NCBI GenBank assembly: GCA_050084985.1
Contig: JBITNC010000001.1
Location: forward strand, 119,970,001 to 120,034,000
Source: Nageia nagi
Taxonomy: Eukaryota > Pinophyta
DNA length: 64,000 bases
Reading direction: 5' to 3'
In this document: piece by piece, positions 46,712 through 57,525 of the stretch
Layout of the letters: every line of letters begins with the position of its first letter
Numbering within the stretch: position 1 is the stretch's first letter
Translations under genes and position numbers: made by a program
The notes under the pieces: generated by a model
What the model was told of the DNA's origin: nothing
Seen by the model: the letters and a program-made list of their open reading frames with translations, nothing else
The model's database searches: none

Positions 46712-48142
46712 ATGGTTGATCCTAATTTCCAAAATGTCTATCATAGATTGAGTCTTGGTAATGAGGTTGGAAATCATGACTTTCATTTGCATGATGGATT
46801 ACTTTTTCATTTGGGCAAACTTTGTATTCCTAATGGTGAGAGGAATGATTTGATTAGGGAAGCTCATACTTCTCATATTTTAGGGCACTTTGGTGTTGGG
46901 AAAACTCTTGCTAATCTACAAAGGTATTGTTACTGGCCTAAAATGCAAGAAAATGTATCCAGATATATCAGAGGTTGTATGTTATGTAGTGTAAGCAACT
47001 CCAATAATAGGAAATTTGGTCTTTATATGCCATTTTCCATTCCTATACGACCATGGGAGAGTATTTCTATGGATTTTGTTAGAGGTTTACCTATGTCTAA
47101 GAGAGGTCATGATTATTTATATGTGGTTGTCGATAGATTCAGAAAGATGTGTATCCTAATCCCATGTAAAAAGACTATGACAGGTCAAAAGGCAACTAAT
47201 CTTTTCTTTACTTATGTGTGGGTACATTTTGTTCTTCCTACTTCTATCATTTTTGACAAGGATTCCAGGTTTCTTGGAAAATTTTGGACTTCTTTGTGGG
47301 AAAGGATGGACACTAAGCTAAAGAGGAGTACAACATTTCATCCACAGACAGATGGTCAAACAGAGGTGGTAAATAGGATAGTGGTACACCTATTATGAGG
47401 TTATTATGGTAAGCATCCTAAGATTTGGGATGAGCATTTGAGCTATATACAGCATGCATATAATCGGGCTTTACATTCTTCTACTAACAAAACACCTTTT
47501 GAGACTTATTTTGGTTATTTGCCAAAATCACCTTTCGATATGGCTTTTGCTTCAACAAGTGATGGAGATATAGTTCTTCATAATGAGGAGGAGCAGGCAA
47601 AGAATTTTATTAAGAAGATCAGATTGATTCATCAGAAGGTAAAAGAACAGTTGGAGAAGAGTCAGGCCAAGTATAAGGAGAGGCATGATCATCATCGGTG
47701 GATCATAAATTTTAGGTAGGAGATCCGGTATGGCTTCATCTCAATAAGGAGAGATAGCATGGTAAGGGAAAGAAGTTGAAACCAATAAGGTATGGTCCAT
47801 TTACCATTATTGGTCAAGTTGGAGACAATGCATTTCGGTTGGACTTACCACCCTATATGCAAATGTATTTCATTATTAATGTTGAGAACTTAAAGTTGTA
47901 CGAACCAACCTTAGTTGCAGAAGATACAGATGTTATGTTATTATTAGTTGAGGATTTAGCCCCTGAGCACATGAATGTGTTGGTTGAGGATACAATAATA
48001 GAAAAGAAGCAATGATCATCTCGTAGTGGCATACATGAGGTGTGGCGTATAGGAGTGAAGGTCCAACATCCACACAAGGCCAAGTGGTATGCAGTTGATC
48101 GGGTGAGGGAGCTCTACCCTCACCTCATTTCATCATCCTAAT
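46712..48142 (+). pseudogene. integrase and C-terminal region
   Basis: The zinc finger has H-x-H spacing (AHTSHILGHFG) and CMLCSVSN. The core has MDFVRGLP (first D), DKDSRFLG (second D) and FHPQTDGQTE (glutamate region). TGA at 47,396, a frameshift near 47,719 and TAGs near 47,717 and 47,755 break it. The tail reads KPIRYGPFTIIGQVGDNAFR at 47,776 and onward, then a block from 48,015 to 48,142 with HKAKWYAVDRVRELYPHL after another stop. This last part may be a worn chromodomain-like tail. Confidence 0.85.
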
Positions 48143-48171
48143 TGCTTTTGGGGATAAAAGCTCTCTCTCAA

Positions 48172-48181
48172 TGGGGAGGAA
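48172..48181 (+). promoter_or_regulatory. polypurine tract
   Basis: TGGGGAGGAA directly precedes the 3' LTR start TGATCT. This is the plus-strand priming site in LTR retrotransposons. Confidence 0.7.
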
Positions 48182-49296
48182 TGATCTAAAATTTGGATCC
48201 CTTTGACATTTAGTAATCTCCATTTTAGTGTGTTTATTGTGATCACCTTATCTTTAGCTTTTCGATGCTTCTTTCAGATCATGAATTCGAGTCCGTATGT
48301 GGAAGATATGATATTAATTTCATTTGTGTATTTTGAGAAAAATTAAAAGGATTAAAATAATAATAATAATAATAAATAAATAAATATATTCAAATGTTTT
48401 GGTGGGACCTAACAAACCATGTAAGAGGAGGACCACGTGACAAGGCCTACCACCAAAGTGATCGCATGGAGGAGTTTGACCGCCCACACCCCCATTTGAT
48501 CGCTTGATGAGACTGCCCACACCAGCCTACCAGCCAAGCTACCTGCACGTTTGTCCACCTACTAGCTAAACTGCCCACGCCAGCCAAGCCATCGGTCAAC
48601 AAGAGGTTGACTGCCATTGAGCCTACCATGTGTCATCACCATAATGCACCCGCCCAATTTTAGTGTTTTTTTGATGTATTTTTGGTGTTTTTAAAGGTTT
48701 TGGTGATTTTATCTCACCTAAGGTCCTATTATTAGGCTGATTTAATCCTGTAAGCTTCAAAATAATCTAGTGAGTGTATCATTTTGATTTTAGAGCTCAT
48801 TTTGGGGAGATTTTTACAACCATTTGAGCCCAAAATTGACATGAAGATCAAGGATGATAATGGCTATCTGAAAATAGGTTTTGTATTAAATTTCTTAGTT
48901 GTAAGACTCTCCAATTTTAGCCCCCAACAATTGTATAAAAAGGGGAGCAAATTGGAGGGAGGGAGAAGGAGGATTTCAGGAAAGTTGTTTTCAATTCTTG
49001 TTGTGATTTTTAGAGCTGTGAGTGTGTTGTGAATGTGAGAGGAGATTTTGAAGGACCGTGGAGGCCTTGTAAAGTGATTCCACCCACTAATAGTAGAGAG
49101 CTTTTGAACTAGATGTAGCCCACATCGGGTGAAACAGGATAATTTGGATTGTCTCTTTCTATGGTGAATGCTTTTCTCTTCTCTATGTTTACAAATTTGT
49201 TCCTGATTTTCCTTTACAAGCACTTAATTGTTTTAAGTGTGAATTGATCCTAAGAAAAGGTTAAATTTAAATTTTAATCTTATAGTTTATGGATCA
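48182..49296 (+). repeat. 3' LTR of gypsy element
   Basis: 1115 bp, co-linear with the 5' LTR. Part of its extra length is a grown (TAA)n/(TAAA)n microsatellite at about 48,355-48,387. TATA box copy at 48,934-48,942. Confidence 0.92.
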
Positions 49297-49830
49297 CATT
49301 ATATGTATTATTGACCTTTTAACATAACCTTTGTATGTGTTCTACTTACATGGAACCATGCAAGTCTAGTGGATGAGGGTTGTATATGCATTAATAATAT
49401 GGGTGACTCTTATTGCATTATTCTTGCTATGAATCATTATATGCATTGTTGATCTTATAGCATAACATTTGTATGTGTTCTACTTACATGCAACCATGCA
49501 ATTCTAGTGGATGAGGGATATAAATACTTTAATAGCATGATTGAATTTTATTGATTATTCTTGGGATTAATCATTATATGCATTATTGACCTTATACATA
49601 ATCTTTGTATGTGTCCTACTTGCATGCAACCATGCAAGTCTAGTTGATGAGGGATGTAAATAATTTAATAATAGAGTGAATATTATTTCATTATTCTTGG
49701 AATGAAGCATTACATGTGTTGTTGACCTTCTTGATCATGCAATCTATCCTGAGGAAGCTTCCAACTTCATTGCCAAAATACCCATAAAACCTGATAAACA
49801 TGTATGCAAAATATGGAAGATGCATGTTGA
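49297..49830 (+). repeat. second PPR-derived tandem array (right part), about 137-bp unit
   Basis: TTTGTATGTGTTCTACTT words start at 49,330, 49,468 and 49,604 (138 and 136 bp apart). With the two copies left of the insertion, five units are visible. Each carries '(V/L)LAC.HASLVDEG.KYFN.M...YCIIPRMNHYMHC' in broken frames, the C-terminal S2/E segment of a PLS PPR protein. The last copy runs on into a normal PPR tail (HC.KIPIKP-like, near 49,770). Confidence 0.65.
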
Positions 49831-49833
49831 ATA

Positions 49834-50024
49834 TAATACAATTACATCATTTCATACAATTTGGTGCATTTGGATCAATTCATATCATATGGTGTAGCTA
49901 CATCATTTTCAGTACATTTAAATAATTTATCATATGGTATAATTGCATTATTTCAAACCATATGGTGTACTTAGATCATTTCATATCATATGTTGGTGTA
50001 TATAGATAATTTTATATCATATGT
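49834..50024. repeat. 191-bp direct repeat, copy 1
   Basis: Identical to 50,615-50,805 on reading. Internally it is a minisatellite of 27-31-bp units of ATCATTTCATATCATATGG type. Unit-like words continue right of copy 2 to about 50,890. Confidence 0.9.
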
Positions 50025-50614
50025 TGGTGCAGATTCCCTTAGAAGATCCAAATAAATCTCCAAAAGTAATTGATTTACACAACAAGCAAACCAAATGGAA
50101 GAATAACCTTTTTTAACACACACTTTATTTTATTCTTCTGAATCTGCACTACCTTTTTCAGGTCGTTACAATAGCTCATATAGCCAAGAGAAAACTTGCA
50201 CTTCCAGAAAATCACAAACCGTCCGAAAACTCGCACTTACTAAAAATAGAAACTTTCCAAAAATAGACAAATAGAAACTTTCTAAAAATAGAAAGGTCCT
50301 CAGATCATGGCCAAATTGGGCGTGCAAGCTCAGTTAACAAGGACTAAAGGAACTCTCACTTATTATCTTAAACAAACTCTTACAACAAAAGATATTAAAG
50401 TCTACTTATTGAAAAATCCTGAAAACTGACACTAAAAGCTAATTTTGAGGCACTAAACGATGGATTTAGGTCAATCAAAAAACTTTTCGTTTGGACGCAT
50501 GCCTCCCATAGGAGGTTGCCACTGCATGATAAAAACCCATATCTAGCTCTCCTCAAAATTTCAAGACGATCCGACGGTCGGATCAAAAGTTATGAACGTT
50601 TGACGGTGCATCAA
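50025..50614. mobile_element. 590-bp insert between identical 191-bp repeats
   Basis: Unlike its flanks, the insert is not a minisatellite. Its ends, TTGGTGCA (from 50,024) and TGCATCAA (to 50,614), are inverted with one mismatch. It contains a palindromic ATCCGACGGTCGGAT followed by CAAAAGTTATGAACG, a word pattern I associate with plant LTRs, and no open frame of note. It could be a solo LTR or a small non-autonomous element. The long flanking duplication is not explained by either. Confidence 0.5.
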
Positions 50615-50805
50615 TAATACAATTACATCATTTCATACAATTTGGTGCATTTGGATCAATTCATATCATATGGTGTAGCTACATCATTTTCAGTACATTT
50701 AAATAATTTATCATATGGTATAATTGCATTATTTCAAACCATATGGTGTACTTAGATCATTTCATATCATATGTTGGTGTATATAGATAATTTTATATCA
50801 TATGT
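50615..50805. repeat. 191-bp direct repeat, copy 2
   Basis: Begins TAATACAATTACATCATT and ends ATATCATATGT, identical to copy 1. The surrounding sequence differs on both sides (TGGTGCAG against CTTGCTTA on the right). Confidence 0.9.
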
Positions 50806-50889
50806 CTTGCTTAATCATTTGATATTATATGATGGTGTATTTAAGTCATTTCATATCATATGGCGCACTTAGATCATTTCATATCCATG

Positions 50890-53344
50890 GACTGATCTAT
50901 TATAGAGGTGTGGTTAGGCATTCCTTCAAGCACTACCAATCTTTGACTAGGATGAATAAGGTAAGTGACTAAATGGTGACTGGCCAATTACACTAGGTCA
51001 TCCTTTAGGAACCCAAGGCCAACACTATGATTGAGCTTAGAGGTTAACCTCGATAAAGTGAGGATGGTGTGTTCTAGAAGCATCCTTATATGATATTTTT
51101 TCATAAAAGAATGCTTCTAAACTATTCATATTTTTTTAAAAATTAATTACTAAGAAGTAGTTTAGAATCGCTCCTTTAAATACTAAGGTCACAATTTAAA
51201 ATCATCCCCTTATATTTTAAGGGGACAATTTTTAATTGTAATATTTGAAACTTAGGTGGTAGTTTGTAGGACCATATGTAGGCGGTTATGAACTATAATT
51301 GTAAAGTTACAACTTTTAGTAACTTCATATTATATTGCGGGAGAATAATTATTAATAAAATGTTATAGTGAGGGTTTAGAACCACCTTCAAAGGTCCTTT
51401 TTATTCTATTGAACCCATAAATCTAAGGTAATAATGTTATGTTATTAGGATCAAACAACCATGAATTGATGGTTAAGCATCACTTCCAATTCACTAATGT
51501 TCATTACCCTAATTACAACTATATTCAAAAATGAAAATCCTATACCAAACTGAAAGAAAAATATAGTATATTTGTATTTTATAATTTTTGAAAGTAAAAA
51601 CACCCTTCCAATATGCTCTCTTTTTTTCAGTGAAAGTTATCCATATGCAAATAAAATGTAACAAATCATATTCATTGGTAATTCATTTAATTTCATTACT
51701 TAGTGTGTTATGCTATGAATTAAACCAAAGTGTGGGAAATAAAACCTTGATAGATCCATTGGTATTTGGTGCATGGTTGTTGGCATTTGACTCAATCATC
51801 GATGTTCTAAAACAAGGTCATTACATGGTCATTAGCAATTGAAGACATGTAAAATGGAAATCTTTGTAAGATGAAGTAGTTGGTAACTCACAAAGTTATT
51901 GATGCATATATTGGTGATTAGAAGTAGTCATTGATAATTGGAAACAGATAAGTCAATGATCCATATAAAGTTTAGTCACTAGCAACTCACACAATCATCG
52001 ATACTTAAGTTGGTGAGTCTAAAACTTACTTTCTTTTTCCAAAATGGATGATATTCAATGATAAAAAGTTACTTTATTTAAAATTAAGGGAGTTGTTATC
52101 TTCAATGTCTACCTCATACCCTTGTTGCAACTTCCACTTTTGTACTTATTGATGTCCTTGGGATTTAGTTATGAAGTAATCCAATCATCCCTATGTAATA
52201 TGATTATTGAAATTAAATAGTTTAGTTTCCTTGATGATGCCCACTAATGCTTCATAGAATCTATGATTGTGGTCATCCTCCATCAAATCCCTACAAAAAC
52301 CAACATGAATACTAGTTATTGAAATTTCCAACATAAAACATGCAAGCAAAATAAAAAGATAATAAAATTAAATCCCAAGTGTAGAATCCTATTGTTATTC
52401 TCGAAATTGTAACTTGCTAGCAAGCAATGGGATTTACATTAATTCTCAAATCATCAATTACAATGTGTTTGATCTCAATTTTTCACTTTTTATATTTTAG
52501 ATGTATAATTTCCCAAAGGAATTTTAGAATAACATGAATATATATTATAAATTCTTCAATATAGTGATGGCTTCTTCTTCTTTTTCTATCCAAGCTTCTA
52601 CCAATATGTTGTATTTGACATGGCTTCTCCTAACTACATCCAAGTACTTGATATTATCCATAATCTATACAAGTACCCACCAAATATGATCAATGCACAT
52701 GTGTGGTATAGAAAATAGAGACAAATATCATAAAATGTATACCAATATTAAACTAAATATGCAATACGAAAATTTATTATAATATGGAGTGAAAACAACA
52801 TGAAACTTCCTATAGGATGCATAGTATGCAATATACTATCAAACTACTGATATGATTATCTTATTATGCCACTAAAATCACAATAGGGAAACAAATAAAT
52901 GGATCCTTCAAATAGATTAGAGCTCATATAGTATTACTTGGTATCCTAACAAGATCTCATAGGGGGATTTGTACAACATAACTCAATAAATTATTTATAA
53001 TACATACATATTTCAATGGAGGGAAGAGGTTCCTTATATAGGTTTTTAGGGAGGAGGATAATTAGGAGTTCCAACCTTGAACCCATTTGAGTTTAGAGGC
53101 CAAATTGGGCATGGAACATGAACCAACAATAGATAAACATGCTCTATGCTTAATTTCATGGCATGGTGGAGAGTTTAACATGGCTATTTTTATTTTCTAA
53201 ATGTTATGATAGAGTCATAAATGATTGGTATAATAGCCAATGACTAATAATACATTCCTTAATTATATAGCCTGATCATTAGTGATCCACACCTTAATGT
53301 ATAGGGATTCAAATTTTAGGTGTCCACATAATATAATTTATTTC
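50890..53344. other. no gene seen
   Basis: AT-rich DNA without recognised code. The 51,588-51,842 frame has no domain. At 53,320 the minus strand shows TGTGGACACCTAAAATTT, resembling the putative LTR start at 24,706. Confidence 0.45.
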
Positions 53345-54083
53345 CATTTAAGGCCAACAGTATCCCAATATTAATAGCTTACAAAAGATAGCCTTACCAT
53401 TGAAGTGACCTCCACTTTGGCTCTCATGAACTTGCTCCATTGCTTTATTAACTTCCTCTTCAATATATAATTTAATAAAAGTACCATAAAAAGATATTTT
53501 ATATAGAACATCATAAATTAAGACATACCTTGTTACATTCCTTTTAAGTCTTTCCTTTTGATATCTTCTTTTAAATTCTTTAATAATTGTACCATTTTTT
53601 AGATATGCATAGATGTCGTTGTACCATGGGGCATGAGGTACAACATAAAAGACAAGAGCTTCTTCATTATGGATGAGCTCATTCATGACATTATCTCCTT
53701 TGGTGTGATATGGAAGTTGTTTCATATTTTATTGGGATAGAAGTTAATGAGGCAACACTAGCCATGGAATAAACAAACTTGTATTTATTCCTTGGTATAC
53801 TCTCAATTTTGACCCTATTGAAGCACTTTATGATGTATTTATCGACCAAATCCTTGTATGGTATTAACTTCCCATCTTTGGTGTTATAAACCCCATTTAT
53901 TTGGTTAATAATTAACTTAGAATCTCCATATATGATCAAATTTTGAGCATTGAGTATAGTTTTTTCCTTCATACCTAAGATCAAAGCCTTATACTCAAAT
54001 ATGTTATTTATACACTCAAAGTTTGTTTCATATTCCATGGGGATAATCTCTCCTTGAGGATTAATGAGCACTATGCCTAGCCC
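53345..54083 (-). pseudogene. gypsy RNase H and integrase fragment
   Basis: 54,071-53,691 reads GIVLINPQGEI and onward, then NIFEYKALILGMKE, then YGDSKLIINQINGVYNTKDG and YKDLVDKYI, then ESIPRNKYKFVYSMASVASL. This is the second-type RNase H of Tat/Athila-like gypsy pol. 53,725-53,348 gives the linker to integrase and the start of its zinc finger (VHESQSGGHFNGKAIF...LILGYCWP). The 5' side is cut at 54,083 by the copia array and the 3' side ends abruptly near 53,350. Confidence 0.8.
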
Positions 54084-54209
54084 TGTTGTACTTCGAGTGA
54101 CACTGAGAGGGGGGGGTGAATCAGTGTATATAAAAATTAATCAATTTAAGCTTCTTAAATAAAGACAGATTAAAAGCTAGAGAAAATTTAGCAAGCACAC
54201 CAAGTACAT
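54084..54209 (-). repeat. 126-bp LTR remnant of deleted copy
   Basis: Matches 55,221-55,346 almost exactly and then switches to gag sequence at a shared CAT (LTR ...GTACAT, gag ...TTCATTACTGG). Everything between, about 1.95 kb of LTR plus 4.3 kb of internal DNA compared with the full copy, is missing. Confidence 0.85.
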
Positions 54210-55156
54210 TACTGGAATCATCATCAGTGGAGCCTTCATTTCTAGTTATGAAGCTCTGTCTATTTGACCTTCTATTTCGAGCATGAGATTTCATTTTGTG
54301 GTTTTTCTCAAAATATGATTCTTGATCATCTTTATTAGTTTTTCTATATGGACATTTTGAAATGAAATGACCAATACCACCACAGTTAAAACATTTAAAC
54401 GGAAGCTTTCCTTTATATTTACCTTTTCCCCTTTTTAGCTTTCTAATAAAATTTGCTTCTGCTCCATCAGATTGTTCCTCATCGTCATAATCTTTTTGGC
54501 TTTGGTACTGTTATTGGCTTTAAATGCTGCTTCCTTTTTTGAATGTTTTGCTTTTCTGATCCTCATTTCATAAGCAGTCACGATCCATGCATTTCATCCA
54601 TGCTGAAATTTTTCAAATTTTTTGCTTCTTCAATAGCAGACACCTTTGAATCAAAGCGAGATGTGAGAGATCGCAGTACCTTTTTCACGATGACATGATC
54701 TTCAATCTCTTCGCCAAGACCTCTGATTGCATTAGTAATTTCATTTACTCTCAACATGTATGCTTCGATGGTTTCATCTTCATTCATCTTTAGAACTTCA
54801 AATTGAGCTCTATGAGTTTAAAGTTTTGCTTCCTTGACTTTATCATCTCCTTCGTGAATGCTCTTCAACTTATTCCATATTTCTTTTGCAAATTTGCATG
54901 CCATAACTTTCACCAGTTCACTGTCCACAAGACCACACATTAGAGCATTTCTTGCTTTTGCATCATATTCAAATGCCTTTCTTTCTGCTTCATCTGATGG
55001 ACCTGTAGGGGGAGGAGTGTAACCCCTTTTAACAACATCCCAAGTACCAAAACCCAATGCACTGAGATAAGTCTTCATTCGAATTTTCCAGAAAGCATAA
55101 TTGGTTCCATTAAAGAGAGGTGCCTTGTTAGATGAGAAACCTTCTTTGCTTTCCAT
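54210..55156 (-). pseudogene. gag of deleted copia copy
   Basis: The gag starts at 55,156 (MESKEGFSSNKAPLFNGTNY) and is closely similar to the gag at 62,596. It has the same TAA stop after VKEAKL (54,818-54,820). It resumes MNEDETIEAYMLRVNEITN (from 54,787) but has two one-base deletions relative to the other copy (near 54,580 and 54,492), and ends at the deletion joint inside the gag. Confidence 0.88.
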
Positions 55157-55207
55157 AGTGCCACTACCAGGATCTCCTTAGCTGTTATAGCCTAAGTAGG
55201 AACCTAT

Positions 55208-55218
55208 CTCTGATACCA
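55208..55218 (-). promoter_or_regulatory. primer-binding site, Met type
   Basis: The minus strand reads TGGTATCAGAG, two bases from the LTR end. It is an exact match to the common plant Met-type site. The identical site of the downstream copy is at 62,648-62,658. Confidence 0.85.
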
Positions 55219-56040
55219 ATTGTTGTACTTCAAGTGACACTGAGAGGGGGGGGTGAATCAGTGTATATAAAAATTAATCAATTTAAGCTTCTTAAATAAA
55301 GACAGATTAAAAGCTAGAGAAAATTTAGCAAGCACACCAAGTACATCACACAACACCAGATATAACGAGGTTCACCAGATTGGCTACATCCCCGAAAATG
55401 ACTGCTTGGACTCCAATTCAAATCTAGCCATTAAAGAAAGCTTACAGATTCACAGCACCAACTGTGAAGGGTAGCACCAACTACCACATTAAAATAGCAG
55501 CACCTACTACTTGGAGCACCAACTCCAGCTATCAAGCACCCACTTGATACAACATTCAAAAAGAAGGAAAGAATACAATTTTAGAAGACCCTCAATGGTC
55601 TAGCTCTAAAGTTCACTGTTTTATCTCTGCACACAGCTTCAAAGTAATACACTTAAACAATCACACTCCTATCTGTATATCCATTTCTCACTTCACGTTC
55701 TCCTGATACTCCCCTCTTCCATGCTATTACCTCCTCTGCAGCTCTTCTCTTCACACTCCTCTCCTCTTTTCTGCTCTTACCACCTCTAACACCCTTCACT
55801 CCAGCATGCCTTTCACACTATCTCCTATCCACACTTCATGTACTTTCCTGCAACCGTTACACATCAAGAAAACCCCTGAGAATCTGTTCCTATCATGACA
55901 CGTTATAAAAAAAAACTGAAAAGAAATCTTTATTTGTAACTGCTGTAACTGACGAACGCTCCTATTGCTCAAACAGAGTTGTTCAGACAAGTGTAGCTCT
56001 TTCTTCACTGATTTTGAAGATTTGACAGTATCTGATTATT

Positions 56041-56180
56041 TCTGATAATTCTGAACTCTTTTCTTCTTCATAATGGTATTTCTGATAATTTCGGACTCTT
56101 TTCTTCTTCATAATGGTATTTCTGATAATCCCAGACTCTTTTCTTCTTCATAATGATATTTCTGATAATCTTGGACTCTT
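56041..56180. repeat. 40-bp tandem repeat in copia LTR
   Basis: TCTGATAAT starts at 56,041, 56,081, 56,121 and 56,161. Each is followed by CTCTTTTCTTCTTCATAATG except the last. It is repeated in the right-hand LTR at 63,482, 63,522, 63,562 and 63,602, so it predates both LTR copies. Confidence 0.9.
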
Positions 56181-56909
56181 TGTCTCGCTTACCGGATGTT
56201 TATTGTATACATCTGATGTCATCATCTTTGGACTCCGAAAGTAGAGTAAAATGCTTCCCGCATGATGTCATCATCTCTGGAATCTGGAAGAGAGGTCCAA
56301 GGTATCTGCGTGGCCTTCCAGACTTTTCAACACCAGCTGCTAACGTCATTTTCTCTGGACTCCAGAAGTAGAGTAAAATGCTTCCCGCATGATGTCATCA
56401 TCTCCAGACTCGAAGAGAGTTCCAATGTATCTGCATGGCTTTCTGGAATTTTCAACACCTACACCGTGATGTCATCATCTTCGGACTCCGATCTTTACCA
56501 AAACGTGACTATCTTATCCTCTGTGATGTCATCCTTTTAATCCGAAATATTTTACTTCCGGAACATTTACTTTATGGACTCTGGATTTTCAATCTCTCTT
56601 TGCTGATCTCATCTCTGCATTTCGGAATGCTTTACTCACCGGATCCGGCTATTTGATCACTCTTTGCTGACCTCATCATCTTCGAAACCCGGTTCTATTA
56701 AAGAATGTGAACATCGTTCTCCCCATGATGTCATCTCTTGCTTTCGGAATGTTTTACTCGCTGGCTCTGGCTCTTTTAGTTGCCCCTTGCTAACCTCATC
56801 GCTTCTGGGATCCGGTTTTGGGTTAAGACCCGAAATCGCTGATGTCATCTTCATATTTCTGGAATACTTAATTAACTAGTTCCGGCTCCTCAATTTCTCT
56901 TTGCTGACC

Positions 56910-57155
56910 TCACCTTCTCCGGAACCTGAGCTTTTCCACAACTCTCACCTTCTCCAAAACCCGGACTTTTCAACAACTCTCACCTTCTCCGGAACCCGCA
57001 CTTTTCACAACTCACACCTTCTCCGGAACCCGAACTTTTCAACAACTCTCACCTTCTTCAGAACCTGGACTTTTCACAACTCACACCTTCTCCGGAACCT
57101 GGACTTTTCAACAACTCTCACCTTCTTCGGAACCCGGATTTTTCACAACTGAGCT
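56910..57155. repeat. about 34-bp tandem repeat in copia LTR
   Basis: CTCACCTTCTCCGGAACCCG alternates with GACTTTTCAACAA for about eight copies next to the LTR's U3 end. The open frame across it (56,901-57,152) is a repeat by-product. Confidence 0.8.
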
Positions 57156-57298
57156 TTATCATTTCATTCTGAAATGTCATCCCGGGGATCTTAAAATGAA
57201 CTCATACTACTGCGCGAAGACACAGCCAAAACCAAATGGATGCGAAGACACAGCCAAAACCACGTGTTGACAACAATGACAATCACCCATGCTCAACA

Positions 57299-57312
57299 AT
57301 CTCCCCCTTTGG
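57299..57312 (-). promoter_or_regulatory. polypurine tract
   Basis: The minus strand reads AAAGGGGGAGAT immediately before the LTR start TGTTGAGC. Confidence 0.7.
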
Positions 57313-57525
57313 AATTGTTGGCAACACCACTTAATCAGACACCAACATCGGGACTTTTCTCTCCCCCTTTGTCAACAATAACAAAGGGCATTTACAGACT
57401 CCCCCTGAGTCCATACACGACATTCTCAGGTAATCAGTAGTATGCATACAAAAACACGATACACAAAAGCAATATAGGAAGGAAAAATTAAACACTCCCC
57501 CTGAGAATGTGACGTCCAGAACTAG

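Larger units (their letters stand above)
42457..49296 (+). mobile_element. Ty3/gypsy element, complete with target duplication
   Basis: The 1103- and 1115-bp LTRs (TGATC...GGATCA) are flanked by an exact CATTA duplication (42,452-42,456 and 49,297-49,301). A Met-type primer site lies at 43,564 and a purine tract at 48,172. Domain order is gag, protease, reverse transcriptase, RNase H, integrase, and a C-terminal region that may include a worn chromodomain; this is the Ty3/gypsy order and looks chromovirus-like. The start MYTRSQSKKG resembles gag starts of that group. Several stops and at least two frameshifts inactivate it. It landed inside the second PPR array. Confidence 0.93.
55221..57298 (-). 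repeat. complete LTR shared by two copia copies
   Basis: It is 2078 bp with TGTTGTAC...GCTCAACA ends (TGTTG/CAACA). It functions as the 3' LTR of the body at 57,299-62,660 and the 5' LTR of the deleted body at 54,210-55,220. It contains a 40-bp repeat (56,041-56,180), a longer repeat of GATGTCATCATCTCTGGACTC type (56,210-56,540), and a proline-codon-like CTTCTCCGGAACC repeat (56,910-57,150). Confidence 0.9.

Noticed and set aside
49834-50805. Miniature LTR element (TRIM) with 191-bp LTRs
   Set aside because: The repeats lack TG/CA ends, no primer site follows copy 1, no purine tract precedes copy 2, and the repeats are part of a longer minisatellite.
56901-57152. 83-codon repetitive ORF
   Set aside because: It is a by-product of the 34-bp LTR repeat.
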